Under the pieces are notes generated by a model that saw nothing but the letters and a program-made list of their open reading frames with translations, did no database searches and had not been told where the DNA came from. The position numbers and the translations under genes are program-made. A stretch of 64,000 bases of DNA from Brucella pseudintermedia (lineage in GTDB: Bacteria > Pseudomonadota > Alphaproteobacteria > Rhizobiales > Rhizobiaceae): the NCBI RefSeq assembly GCF_008932435.1, contig NZ_WBWE01000005.1:217095-281094 (forward strand), read 5' to 3'. Within the stretch, counting starts at the first letter, position 1. The number at the start of each line of letters is the position of its first letter. This document shows, piece after piece, positions 1 through 8,664 of this stretch.

Positions 1-108
1 GACAATCAGGACTGGATTCTGGGGCTCAATATCGTGTTTGGCGGCCTTTATCTGCTGTCGCTGGTTTTCACCTATACGAGCATCCGTTTGCCAGCCAAAC
101 GAATTTGA
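1..108 (+). CDS. C-terminal end of a membrane protein (5' truncated by window edge)
   Basis: An open frame from the first base ends in TGA at 106-108 and encodes 35 residues. It contains one hydrophobic stretch (about residues 6-25, rich in L, I, V, F, G and Y) and a short basic tail (RLPAKRI), which looks like the last transmembrane helix and cytoplasmic end of a polytopic protein. It converges tail to tail with the glycosyltransferase cluster, so a polysaccharide transport or acyl-transfer protein is plausible, but the visible part is too short to assign a family. Confidence 0.5.
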   Translation, partial: DNQDWILGLNIVFGGLYLLSLVFTYTSIRLPAKRI

Positions 109-111
109 GGT

Positions 112-975
112 TCAGGCTCCGATAATGCGTCGTATGTCATCGACCGAAAGACCGAGGAAAGACTGCATGCCGATGGCAACCTGATGCGGCTCCATTTCGG
201 CAATGAAGGTGCGGAATTCCTCTTCGCTCGGCGGCGGCGCGAACCATTGCATCCGGCAGAGATCATGTGTGTCGCTGTAATGGCCTGAGCCTTGCAGCAC
301 GTCATCGACATAGCGGCCATAGATGAAGCACTCGGAAAAGCGCCTTATATTGCCAAGGGCTGCCACCCAATGCTGTCCGGTATGGGCTTCGATCCGCTCA
401 CACATCGAAATCACGCTGTCGCGCCGCCATGAGACGAGCTGGCCGATATAGTCATTGAGCCCGCTTTTGCCGTTCTCGATACCGAGCAGTTTCGCCGCAT
501 TGGCCGCCCAGACCGGATGCTCCGGCCATTGGGGATTGGCGAGCGCGTTGGGGCGCACGAAAAGCCGAAGCTGTCCTCCATGCCAGAGCGTGCCGCAATC
601 GAAGGGGCGCAGAAAAGCCGTGTCGGAATCCGTATAGAGAAAGCCGTCTTCCTCCACGGCACCGGCAAGCGCGATCCGGCGCAACTGCTGCACGTGCCAG
701 CCGCGCAGCGGCTTGGTGCGCAGCGAAAGCCAGACCCGCCTGCGCCACAGATAGGTCGGGTCCCAGAAGGCATGCAGCCACGAGGGCAGAAGATCGCGTT
801 CATCGATGATGATGCGGTGCGCGCTTTCAAGCTTGCGGAACAGGGCAACATCCTTGCTGTCCACAAGGATGTAGTGCTTTGTGAAACCGCTGACATATTT
901 GTCCACGGTCTCGCAAAGCAGCCTGCAACGCTCGAAATCCTGATCCCAACTCGCCGTGACGATTGCGGTTTTCAC
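112..975 (-). CDS. glycosyltransferase-like protein with DxD motif
   Basis: The 287-residue product starts VKTAIVTASW from a GTG at 975 that overlaps the TGA of the upstream wecG-like gene (GTGA), a typical translationally coupled start. Longer in-frame starts would run far into the neighbour and are rejected. A DSD motif at about residues 116-118, in the context YTDSDTAF, is the usual metal/nucleotide-sugar binding signature of GT-A glycosyltransferases. It has no signal peptide or transmembrane segment, so it should be cytoplasmic. It is the last gene of a three-gene minus-strand operon of sugar transferases, so it probably adds a sugar to a surface polysaccharide. Donor and acceptor cannot be read from sequence. 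Confidence 0.7.
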   Translation of the reverse strand: MKTAIVTASWDQDFERCRLLCETVDKYVSGFTKHYILVDSKDVALFRKLESAHRIIIDERDLLPSWLHAFWDPTYLWRRRVWLSLRTKPLRGWHVQQLRRIALAGAVEEDGFLYTDSDTAFLRPFDCGTLWHGGQLRLFVRPNALANPQWPEHPVWAANAAKLLGIENGKSGLNDYIGQLVSWRRDSVISMCERIEAHTGQHWVAALGNIRRFSECFIYGRYVDDVLQGSGHYSDTHDLCRMQWFAPPPSEEEFRTFIAEMEPHQVAIGMQSFLGLSVDDIRRIIGA

Positions 976-1730
976 CGGGTTTCTCCCTTCATCGAGCCTT
1001 TGGCAACGCGCCACAGAAATACGGGATTGCCGATGAGATAGCGCTTTGCGAGGCGTCGCGGTTCCTGCAACAGCCGGTGCACCCATTCCATCTGGATTTT
1101 GCGTACCCATCGCGGTGCGCGCTGCACCCGGCCCGTATGCAGGTCGAACAGCGCCCCGACCGCGCTGGCCACCGTGCAATGTTCGGCCGTGATATGCTTG
1201 TCGATGAAGAGTTCCTGACGCGGAACGCCCATGGCGACGAGCAATATATCGGGATGGAAATCCTTCAATTGCGCCAGAATGCCGTCGAGATCGGCAGGCT
1301 TGAAGAAGCCATCGGAAATGACGCGATATTCGTGATGCGGGATCTGCTGCATGAAAAGTTGCGCGGTATCGTCAGCGACGCCCGGACCGCCGCCGAGAAG
1401 CGCAACCTTCAGCGGGCGTTTCATATGCTGCAAAAGCGCCGGGATGAAGTCCGTTCCGTTGAGATTGGCCGGGAACTTGCCGCCATAGGCGACCTTGCTG
1501 GCGATATCAACACCCACTCCATCAGGCAGGATCAGGAAATCGCGCAACGCGGCGCGGTAATCCGGATTCTCATCCGCAATGTTGGAATTGTTGGCGTTGA
1601 GCCAGCCCTGCTTCATGAACTGGCCGTCATTGATGCGCTTCTCGAAGAAGGCGAAGGCGCTGTCCCAATCGAAACAGGCGACCTTCACGCCAAGGATATT
1701 CCGGTAAGTTACATTCTCGGTATGCATCAT
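972..1730 (-). CDS. WecG/TagA/CpsF family glycosyltransferase
   Basis: The 252-residue protein has family hallmarks: LPDGVG (about 68-73), LNGTDF (90-95) and the C-terminal core VAMGVPRQE (165-173). Members transfer N-acetylmannosamine(-uronate) or related sugars onto an undecaprenyl-linked N-acetyl sugar at the inner face of the membrane (WecG, TagA). The start ATG at 1730 overlaps the stop of the upstream GT4-like gene (ATGA) and its own stop overlaps the next start (GTGA), so all three genes form one tightly coupled operon. The context suggests assembly of an exopolysaccharide or O-chain repeat unit. The exact sugar is not inferable. Confidence 0.85.
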   Translation of the reverse strand: MMHTENVTYRNILGVKVACFDWDSAFAFFEKRINDGQFMKQGWLNANNSNIADENPDYRAALRDFLILPDGVGVDIASKVAYGGKFPANLNGTDFIPALLQHMKRPLKVALLGGGPGVADDTAQLFMQQIPHHEYRVISDGFFKPADLDGILAQLKDFHPDILLVAMGVPRQELFIDKHITAEHCTVASAVGALFDLHTGRVQRAPRWVRKIQMEWVHRLLQEPRRLAKRYLIGNPVFLWRVAKGSMKGETR

Positions 1731-2929
1731 GCCTGGTCCGTCGTTCTTTTGTCGTCGTGAAGAGCTTGCAGACCGCGGGCAACCGCGCGGTCCATGCCTT
1801 CGATTTGTGACCTCGTGAAGGCCTTGCCATCCAATCTCTGGCGATCCCCCGATCTAATCTTTTCGATCCGTTCGACGATTGCCGCGGCGAATGCCCGTGG
1901 ATCGTCGGCAACGGTGCAGTTGTCCGGAATATGATCGATGCCGCGCACGGAATGCGTTGTGGCGACGCTTGGCATGCCAAGCTCGAATGTTTCAATCGTT
2001 TTCAGCTGCACGCCGGTCCCCGCCCGGCTGACAAGCGGCACGAGTGCGCTGCTTTCCACAAATTCGGTAGCATCCGGCACCTTGCCTACAAAATCCACGT
2101 CCGACCCTGCGCCGGACCATGCAGCGATCAGGTCGGCGGGCGTGTTGCCTGCAATCGCGATGGAAATATCGCCGGGAAGATGCGGCTTTACCTCGCGGAG
2201 AAACCATTCGAGCCCGATTCTGTTCGGATGCCATGTCCATGTGCCGATCAGGGCAAGGTCATGTTTTATAGGACGCTGCTGCGCTGTCCGTGTTCCGCCC
2301 GGCGTGACGAGCGGCATCGTTGCGAACCGGTCAGGGGCAAGTCCCAGCGCCGGGCCATCATCGTCGGCAAAGGTGAAGACGAAACGCGCCTTTCCGCTGA
2401 GGCGGCTTTCCAGCCCTTTCAAAATGCGGGCCTCGCGCGCGAACAGGAACTTCTGGATGAAACTTCCAGCGTCGGCGGCATTTTCCTCCGCCGAGCGATA
2501 TTCCACATTATGCGCCACGAACAGCGACGGCTTGTCCTTGAAAATATCTTCAAACGCGCCGGGCAGGGTCACGCCATTCAACACATAGGCGTCGAACGGG
2601 CCGATCTGCGCGATAGCCTCGCGCAGTTTCTGCGCCGGGATCACCCGCAACTTGGCCGAGGAAACGGTGAGGCCGGTCAGGAAGGACTTCACCACCCAGC
2701 CGATCTTGCGCTTTATGCCGGCCCCCTCGGTCCGCACTTCGACTTCGCCCAATACGACCGTATCCGCAGCATCGGCTTTCACGCCCGGCCATGTGAAGCC
2801 AAGCACGGTCACCTTCGCACCCGAACGGCGCAGGCCATCGACGACGGCGGCATTCGCCACTTCATAGCCGGTGGTCGGGATTCCATGTGGAACAATCGAT
2901 GTTACGAAAACAAGGTGTGGGGACGGCAA
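1727..2929 (-). CDS. GT4-like glycosyltransferase
   Basis: The 400-residue product has the two-Rossmann layout of GT-B enzymes: an N-terminal acceptor half beginning HLVFVTSIVPHG with a GYEVANA segment, and a C-terminal donor half with DLALIGTWTWHPN, a later VPLVSRAGTG segment and ETFELGMPSVAT, where the acidic residue normally contacts the sugar nucleotide. The start is TTG at 2929 with AGGAG about six bases upstream; no in-frame ATG fits better. It is the first gene of the minus-strand glycosyltransferase operon and is divergent from the GT2 gene at 3067, with 125-137 bp between them for both promoters. The specific linkage is unknown. Confidence 0.75.
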   Translation of the reverse strand: MPSPHLVFVTSIVPHGIPTTGYEVANAAVVDGLRRSGAKVTVLGFTWPGVKADAADTVVLGEVEVRTEGAGIKRKIGWVVKSFLTGLTVSSAKLRVIPAQKLREAIAQIGPFDAYVLNGVTLPGAFEDIFKDKPSLFVAHNVEYRSAEENAADAGSFIQKFLFAREARILKGLESRLSGKARFVFTFADDDGPALGLAPDRFATMPLVTPGGTRTAQQRPIKHDLALIGTWTWHPNRIGLEWFLREVKPHLPGDISIAIAGNTPADLIAAWSGAGSDVDFVGKVPDATEFVESSALVPLVSRAGTGVQLKTIETFELGMPSVATTHSVRGIDHIPDNCTVADDPRAFAAAIVERIEKIRSGDRQRLDGKAFTRSQIEGMDRAVARGLQALHDDKRTTDQA

Positions 2930-3066
2930 GGCAGCTCCTGAGCATCATGGATCAGTGTTCTCTATGATAGTTTCAGGCGGTGCTTACAACCACGCGGTGA
3001 ACTTTTCTTTAATTGTTTTTGAATAGGCCGATTGAAAACATGGGCAATTAAATATTGGGCGACATA
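2930..3066. promoter_or_regulatory. divergent promoter region between polysaccharide operons
   Basis: This AT-rich gap separates two divergent glycosyltransferase genes. It has runs such as CTTTTCTTTAATTG near 3003-3016 and must hold promoters for both directions. No clear operator or hairpin was found. Confidence 0.4.
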
Positions 3067-4059
3067 ATGTCTGTATTACCGGATCATATACAAGTAATAG
3101 CTAAAACACCTGGACTTCGTTTCGATGAAGTTGAAGTGGTTGTGACCCTGCCGACATTTCGCCGTCCGGAGCATGTCATCCGTACCCTCGATACGCTGAA
3201 CGCTCAAGTCACGAGCCGCCGCTTCGCGGTGGTGGTGATCGAGAACGAGGCGGAGGACCGGGAAGGCGCGAAAGTGGCGGCGCCGCAGTTCGAGGCCGGA
3301 AAATATACCGGCATGCTGATCGTCGAATCCCATCGCGGCAACTGCAACGCATATAATGCCGGCTGGCTGACAGCGACGACCTATTTCCCGAATTTCAAAT
3401 ATGTCATCGTCATCGATGACGACGAACTGGCCGATCCGGCCTGGATCGAAAACATGGTGGCGACCGCCGAGCGCTATAATGCGAGCCTTGTTGGCGGCCC
3501 CCAATATCCGATCTTTGAAAAGCCGGGATCGGAAAAATGGGCGAAACATCCTGTCTTCCTGCCGCATTACAGCAAGACCGGCCCGGTTCCGATCATTTAT
3601 TCGTCCGGCAACCTGCTGATTGCGCGCCCGGTGCTGGAAGCCATCGGTTATCCGTTCATGGACCTGAAGTTCAACTTCACCGGCGGCGGCGATTCGGATT
3701 TCATCAATCGCTCGCGGGCCAAGGGCTTCAATATTGCCTGGTGCAATGAAGGCATTGTCCGCGAAACCATCCCGGCACGACGGCTGGAAAAGGACTGGAT
3801 TACCGCGCGCGGCCTGCGCAACGGCGTTCTGTCGACGCTGATCGAACAGCGCCAGCGCAAGGACGAGCCTTTCGGTCAGGTGCGCGTTTTTTTGAAAAGT
3901 CTTGCTCTTCTGGGGTATTCTCCGATCAAGGCCCTCCGGCGCGGCATCGCGGCGCGCTTCGTGCCGGTCGGGACCTATTTCCTCCATATCGGGCTCGGCC
4001 GCGTCATGGCCCATTTTGGGTATCTGAATGAGCAATATCGCAACCCGGACAAGAACTGA
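3067..4059 (+). CDS. family 2 glycosyltransferase
   Basis: With the ATG at 3067 the product is 330 residues; a TTG four codons upstream is an alternative. It has the GT-A fold pattern of family GT2: VVVTLPTFRRPEHV at the N-terminus (about 25-37), the IDDDE metal-binding motif at 116-120, and a later GGGDSDF element where the catalytic base region of GT2 enzymes lies. The tail has a hydrophobic or amphipathic stretch. It overlaps the start of the downstream O-antigen ligase/polymerase-like gene by about 30 bp, so the two are co-translated. It likely adds a sugar to a lipid-linked surface polysaccharide. Confidence 0.85.
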   Translation: MSVLPDHIQVIAKTPGLRFDEVEVVVTLPTFRRPEHVIRTLDTLNAQVTSRRFAVVVIENEAEDREGAKVAAPQFEAGKYTGMLIVESHRGNCNAYNAGWLTATTYFPNFKYVIVIDDDELADPAWIENMVATAERYNASLVGGPQYPIFEKPGSEKWAKHPVFLPHYSKTGPVPIIYSSGNLLIARPVLEAIGYPFMDLKFNFTGGGDSDFINRSRAKGFNIAWCNEGIVRETIPARRLEKDWITARGLRNGVLSTLIEQRQRKDEPFGQVRVFLKSLALLGYSPIKALRRGIAARFVPVGTYFLHIGLGRVMAHFGYLNEQYRNPDKN

Positions 4060-5362
4060 CGCCCGTTCCGATGTTGCGGCGCAAATGAACGTGCGGGCGA
4101 CAGTCCGCACGATTGCGCTTGTTATCGCCACGATAACATTCTGTATTCTGCTGATTTCCTTCCGTCCTTTCAATCCGCTCAGCGCAGCGGCGAGCGGGGA
4201 CACGTCAGGCGGCGGCGATGCCATCAATCAGCTCGGTTTCGGCTGTCTCGGTGCCGTGGCGCTCCTGTCGCTTGCGATGTTCGCCGATCCGAAGAAGGTG
4301 GTCAAAATCGTCAGCCCCGGCTGGCTGCTGATGTTTGCCTTCCTGCTGGCATCGGTTTTCGCAAGCCCCGATCCGGCGACCGCGATACGCGGCGTATTGC
4401 TGACAATGATCGGCATTCTGACGGTCGTTGCCGTCTTGAGCCTGCCGCAGGATGGCGACGCCTATTCGGCGATGCTGGTCACGGTGGCGTCAATCGTCAT
4501 CGTTATTTCCTATGCGGGCGTGGTGCTTCTGCCAAATCTCGGCACACATGGCGCCGACGCGCTGGAACCGCAAAACGCCTATCTCTGGCGCGGCGTCTTC
4601 ACACACAAGAACATTGCCGGGCCGGTCATGGCGGCCTTTTCCTTCGCCGGTGTCTATCTGTGGCGGCGCGGCTGGCGGGTGAGCGGGTTCCTGATAGCCA
4701 TTTCAGCATTGATCTTCGTTGCGCAGACAGGATCGAAGACGACGGCAGCACTGGTGCCGCTGGCCATGCTGTTGGTAATCGGTCCCGGCATTTTCGGCCT
4801 CCGCTTCCTTGCGCCGGTAGCGGTATTCTCGATCCAGTTTCTGCTCGCGCTGTTTACTTTCGGCACGGTCCTGTTTGAACCGATGCACCAACTTGTTCTG
4901 CAACTTGACGTCGACCCCACCTTTACCGGGCGCACGTCCATCTGGGCCTTTGCGGTGGAGGCGCTTTCCCACCGGCCATGGACCGGCTTTGGCTATGAAA
5001 GCTTCTGGGGCACACCGATAGCGAAGCAAGCTGCCAATCCCTACTATCTGGACTGGGACGTGCGCGGCATCGTGCACGGGCACAATGGTTACCTCGATAT
5101 TGCGCTATCGATGGGAATTCCGGCGCTGGTCTGCGCCATTTTTGTCATTATCGTCATGCCGCTGGTCAATTATATGCGGTGCCGTCCGGTGCGCGAAAAT
5201 CTTCTGCTTGCCGATTTCTTCCTGATGATCGTGTTCTTCGGGACGCTCAACGCCATGCTGGAAAGCTTTTTCTTCCGCCGCATGGACCCGGTCTGGCTCA
5301 CGCTCATCTTTGCGATCTTCGGCCTCAGGCTGACCGCGAAAATCATCATCCCGAAACGATAG
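4028..5362 (+). CDS. O-antigen ligase / Wzy-type polymerase membrane protein
   Basis: The 444-residue polytopic protein has about ten or more hydrophobic helices and a large periplasmic loop before the motif HGHNGYLDIALSMGIP, the Wzy_C/WaaL-family signature in which a His of the loop is functionally important. GRTSIWAFA and the following PWTGFGYESFW are also typical. Such proteins polymerise repeat units or ligate glycan to a lipid acceptor on the periplasmic side of the inner membrane. The start at 4028 overlaps the GT2 gene; an internal ATG at 4085 is an alternative. Polymerase and ligase cannot be told apart from sequence alone. Confidence 0.85.
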   Translation: MSNIATRTRTDARSDVAAQMNVRATVRTIALVIATITFCILLISFRPFNPLSAAASGDTSGGGDAINQLGFGCLGAVALLSLAMFADPKKVVKIVSPGWLLMFAFLLASVFASPDPATAIRGVLLTMIGILTVVAVLSLPQDGDAYSAMLVTVASIVIVISYAGVVLLPNLGTHGADALEPQNAYLWRGVFTHKNIAGPVMAAFSFAGVYLWRRGWRVSGFLIAISALIFVAQTGSKTTAALVPLAMLLVIGPGIFGLRFLAPVAVFSIQFLLALFTFGTVLFEPMHQLVLQLDVDPTFTGRTSIWAFAVEALSHRPWTGFGYESFWGTPIAKQAANPYYLDWDVRGIVHGHNGYLDIALSMGIPALVCAIFVIIVMPLVNYMRCRPVRENLLLADFFLMIVFFGTLNAMLESFFFRRMDPVWLTLIFAIFGLRLTAKIIIPKR

Positions 5363-5364
5363 AG

Positions 5365-5465
5365 CGGTTCCAGTGAAAACAGAATCTTGGAACCGCCCTA
5401 ACGCATTGTTTACACGCATTATCCAACGCAAAACCGCTTCGCACTTTTGCTGGAAATGCTTTTAG
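5365..5465. repeat. family A palindromic intergenic repeat
   Basis: This segment contains an inverted GGTTCCA/TGGAACC pair and the core AAAACCGCTTCGCACTTTTG (5430-5449). The same core or its variants recur near 6680, 20215, 28750, 50605, 54910 and 56565. It fills the gap between the ligase gene and the oxidoreductase gene and looks like a REP-type mobile palindrome. Confidence 0.7.
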
Positions 5466-5478
5466 CCGGAGCCACTTC

Positions 5479-6615
5479 ATGAATATCGCAATCGTCGGGA
5501 CCGGATTTGTGGCCGACTATTACATGACCACCCTGCGCAATTATCCCGAGCTGACGCTGCGCGGCGCCTATGATCGCTCGCCCGAGCGGCTGAAGGCGTT
5601 CTGCGCGCATTATTCGGTCAGCGCCTATGACAGTTTCGAGGCTGTGCTCGCCGATCCTGACGTCGAGATCGTCGTCAACCTGACCACGCCCGAAAGCCAT
5701 TTTGAAATATCCCATGCAGCGCTTGTCGCCGGTAAGCATGTCTATTCCGAAAAGCCGCTGGCGATGAATTATGAGGATGCGAAAGCGCTGGTCGCTTTTG
5801 CACGGCAATCCGGTCTCACGCTTGCGGCAGCTCCGGCAAACGGCCTCAGCGATGCCTATCGTCTGGTGGCAAGCGTCATCAACGGCATTGGTATGCCGCG
5901 CCTTGTCTATGCCGAAATGGAAGACGGGCCGGTATTTCGCGACAAATGGTCAAGCTGGCGTTCGCAGTCGGGCGCACCATGGCCGGGCCTGCACGAGTTC
6001 GAGATCGGCTGCACGCTGGAACATGCAGGCTATGCGCTGTCATGGCTGGTGTCGCTGTTCGGTCCCGTCGAGCGCGTCTCGGCATTTTCCGCCATAACCT
6101 TTCCGGACAAGGGGCCGGGAACCGAACACCTGCACATGGCGCCCGATTTTTCGGTCGGCTGTCTCGTTTTCAAGTCGGGATTGGTGGCGCGTCTCACATC
6201 GGGGCTTGCCATGCCGAAGGACCGCAGCCTGACGATCATTGCCGACAAGGGCTCGATTGTGGTCGACGATCTCTGGGATAATCGCTCGGCTGTCCGCCTT
6301 GAGCGCACGGAGGAAAAGCGCCGCTTTATGGCGCGCCTGTTCGGCATTCTGGAAATGCGCATCGGCAAGTTCCTGTCATGGAAACCCACCGTCGGCACGA
6401 AACTGTCCTATCCCAAGGCCGACAAGCGGTCGCTGCCCATGTACCCCTCGCAGATCGATTTCGTGCGCGGCATCGCCGATCAGGCCCGCGCCATCCGGAC
6501 GGGCGACAAGGCCTTCTTTTCCGGCGATGTGGCGCTGCATATCACCGAAATCGCGCTTGCCCTGAACAATGCTGGCGAGAATGCACAGCCCTACAGGATG
6601 AGAAGCAGTTTTTAG
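5479..6615 (+). CDS. Gfo/Idh/MocA family oxidoreductase
   Basis: The 378-residue protein starts with a Rossmann dinucleotide motif (VGTGFVA, about 6-12) and has the family EKPLAMN signature at about 91-97, whose Lys is in the active site. The C-terminal alpha/beta domain, including WPGLHEFEIGCTLEHAG, is the substrate part. These NAD(P)-dependent enzymes oxidise or reduce sugars, inositols or nucleotide sugars. The gene follows polysaccharide assembly genes and faces a second member of the same family, so a role in making an activated sugar is reasonable. The substrate is unknown. The start ATG at 5479 is followed by a typical beta strand. Confidence 0.85.
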   Translation: MNIAIVGTGFVADYYMTTLRNYPELTLRGAYDRSPERLKAFCAHYSVSAYDSFEAVLADPDVEIVVNLTTPESHFEISHAALVAGKHVYSEKPLAMNYEDAKALVAFARQSGLTLAAAPANGLSDAYRLVASVINGIGMPRLVYAEMEDGPVFRDKWSSWRSQSGAPWPGLHEFEIGCTLEHAGYALSWLVSLFGPVERVSAFSAITFPDKGPGTEHLHMAPDFSVGCLVFKSGLVARLTSGLAMPKDRSLTIIADKGSIVVDDLWDNRSAVRLERTEEKRRFMARLFGILEMRIGKFLSWKPTVGTKLSYPKADKRSLPMYPSQIDFVRGIADQARAIRTGDKAFFSGDVALHITEIALALNNAGENAQPYRMRSSF

Positions 6616-6713
6616 AGAGTTGATCCGATTGCATCAGCTCGTTTCTCTAAAAATTTGTCTTAGCGCGCATCTTACTCCGAAAACCGTTTCACACTTTTCG
6701 GGATGCGCTTCTA
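6613..6713. repeat. family A palindromic intergenic repeat
   Basis: Between two convergent oxidoreductase genes lies GCGCATCTTACTCCGAAAACCG and its downstream complement TTTTCGGGATGCGC, a long imperfect hairpin with the family A core AAAACCGTTTCACACTTTT. It may double as a bidirectional terminator. Confidence 0.65.
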
Positions 6714-7781
6714 ACCCTTGGACAGCACCTTGCGGACAATGTCGGCAACGGCGGCGCTTTGGTCGAGCGGCATGAAGGCGCTCGATATCTGCCCGCCGCG
6801 CACCGCATCGCGGACCGCTTCGGCCTGAAACTGCAATCCGTTGCCGGAAAAGGCGTAAGTTTCAATCGTGCGGCCCGGCAGAGGCAGCCGGTTCAGGACC
6901 TTGCCGATAAAACCTTTGCCGCCATTCGGCCCGAGCGATGATCGTGCTGCGAAAGCCGAAAACAGCGTCAGCCTCTGGGCTTTCAGAAATGGCGCGTGGA
7001 TCAGGATCGTGCCTTTGGTTCCCTCGATCAACATGCGGTTCTCGCCGTCGCGGTCGAAACCGCAGGAGAGGTTGGCCGTGGCTCCCGGCCAGCCAAGCTG
7101 GAACTCGGTGCGCATGTCCACACCGCTTTTGGCGCGCTGCCAGCGACCGTCGACATGATCCGGCAGGCCCAGGAAATACAGTGCCAGCGAAACCGGATAG
7201 ACGCCGAGATCGAATGCCGCCCCGCCGCCAAGCTCCGGACTGAAAAACCGGCTTTGCGGATCATAGGCACGGATATAGGACAGATCGGCTTCGATGCGCG
7301 TCACCGCGCCGATGCGCCCGCTTTCGATATGCCGTTTGGCGGCGCGGATCGCTGGCAGAAAGCGGCTCCACATCGCCTCCATGGCGAAGACGTTTTTTGC
7401 CTTTGCGGCGGCTTCGATCTGCCTTGCGCCAGCGGCGTCGAGCGAGAGCGGCTTTTCGATCAGGCATGGCTTGCCTGCCGCGATTGCCTGCATGGCCTGC
7501 AGCACATGCATGGCGCTCGGGGTCGCTATATAGACCGCATCGATATCCGGATGGGCAAGAAACGCGCCTGAATCATGGAACGCCTTGTCAGCGCCGATGC
7601 GCCGGCGGAAAGTTTCGGCGGTCTCGGCCGCGCGCGAGCAGACAGCGGCGACCCGCATCCCGGTGCTTGCCTGAATATCGTCGGCAAAGGCGTTGGCTAT
7701 CGTGCCCGTGCCCCATATGCCCCAGCGAAAGTCCTTCTTTGTCTGCTTGTCCTGATTCACGTGCTTGCCCCGCAGCTTCAT
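6711..7781 (-). CDS. Gfo/Idh/MocA family oxidoreductase
   Basis: The 356-residue protein has the N-terminal NAD(P) motif WGTGTIA (about 23-29), the LIEKPLSLD active-site signature, and a C-terminal domain containing GGGAAFDLGVYPVSLALYFLG, which resembles the dimeric dihydrodiol dehydrogenase / glucose-fructose oxidoreductase branch. The start is taken at ATG 7781; a GTG at 7760 is an alternative and would remove seven residues. The gene converges on the other oxidoreductase, with a family A repeat between them. The substrate is probably a sugar or polyol. Confidence 0.85.
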   Translation of the reverse strand: MKLRGKHVNQDKQTKKDFRWGIWGTGTIANAFADDIQASTGMRVAAVCSRAAETAETFRRRIGADKAFHDSGAFLAHPDIDAVYIATPSAMHVLQAMQAIAAGKPCLIEKPLSLDAAGARQIEAAAKAKNVFAMEAMWSRFLPAIRAAKRHIESGRIGAVTRIEADLSYIRAYDPQSRFFSPELGGGAAFDLGVYPVSLALYFLGLPDHVDGRWQRAKSGVDMRTEFQLGWPGATANLSCGFDRDGENRMLIEGTKGTILIHAPFLKAQRLTLFSAFAARSSLGPNGGKGFIGKVLNRLPLPGRTIETYAFSGNGLQFQAEAVRDAVRGGQISSAFMPLDQSAAVADIVRKVLSKG

Positions 7782-7860
7782 ACAGGTGCTATATAGCTCA
7801 TGTAATGCGGCTAACGAAGTTTCTTTGTCCTGTGAGGATGTCTTTCATAAGGTGGATGCG

Positions 7861-8403
7861 ATGAGCGGATTTGTCGTGGCTGTAGCGCGGGATGGCGAGC
7901 ACCGTTTTTCAAAACAGGTGGTGCCGGAAATCCGCATCGTCACGGGGCTGGGCGTCGAAGGCGACGCGCATCAGGGCGTGACGGTGAAGCACCGTTCTCG
8001 CGTGCGGGCCGACCCGACGCAACCCAATCTGCGGCAGGTTCATCTCATTCACGCCGAGCTTTTCGACGAACTGGCGGAAAAGGGTTTTGACGTCGCGCCC
8101 GCTGATCTTGGCGAGAACATCACCACGCGCGGCATCGATCTTCTGGGCTTGCCGCAAGGCGCGCTGATCAGGATCGGCGACGCAGTTGTTCTGGAAACGA
8201 CGGGCCTGCGCAACCCCTGCGCCCAGATAGAGAATTTCCAGGCCGGGCTTCTCGATGCCGTGCTGGATCGCACGCCCGATGGCGAACTCGTCCGCAAGTC
8301 CGGCATCATGACCATCGTTCTCGCAGGCGGCACGGTGAAGGCGAATGATGCGATTGCCATTGAATTGCCGCCGCTGCCGCATCGCAAGCTGGAACGGGTG
8401 TGA
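7861..8403 (+). CDS. MOSC domain protein
   Basis: The 180-residue protein begins MSGFVVAVARDGEHRFSK from the ATG at 7861. Most of its length is a MOSC (molybdenum cofactor sulfurase C-terminal) domain: GVEGDAHQG, then DLGENITTRGIDL, then TGLRNPCAQIENFQ with the conserved Cys of the family, and a C-terminal GTVKANDAI. MOSC proteins bind the molybdenum cofactor or move sulfur and often act in detoxifying reductase systems. It stands alone between an oxidoreductase and gnd. In-frame extension to 7765 is possible but has no conserved sequence. Confidence 0.85.
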   Translation: MSGFVVAVARDGEHRFSKQVVPEIRIVTGLGVEGDAHQGVTVKHRSRVRADPTQPNLRQVHLIHAELFDELAEKGFDVAPADLGENITTRGIDLLGLPQGALIRIGDAVVLETTGLRNPCAQIENFQAGLLDAVLDRTPDGELVRKSGIMTIVLAGGTVKANDAIAIELPPLPHRKLERV

Positions 8404-8664
8404 AAAGCGCAAAATGTGGGCTTTTCGCGCGGGCTAACCGATTTAACAAGGCAGTTATGCAGGCAAAACCGGTGATTTTCGTGAGGGAAGGTCTATCAAC
8501 TTTGCGTCATATGCCCTAGATCATCCCACAATAGGATACAGATTGACATGCGCTGCTGCCGAAACCCGGCGGCAGCCTGTTCTTATCGGTTCGGCTTGTC
8601 GGCGTTCGATGTTGCGCATGTGTCTGGACGACGGCTGGCCGGTTGCATTTCTAAAGGGCACAAA
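8404..8664. other. intergenic region upstream of gnd
   Basis: This 261-bp gap holds the gnd promoter and leader. I see no strong hairpin. An in-frame extension of gnd to 8548 exists, but its sequence is unlike 6-phosphogluconate dehydrogenase, so it is treated as non-coding. Confidence 0.4.

Noticed and set aside
8548..8664. N-terminal extension of gnd
   Set aside because: The 6-phosphogluconate dehydrogenase family starts at residue 1 of MEKADIGMVG and a good RBS precedes 8665.
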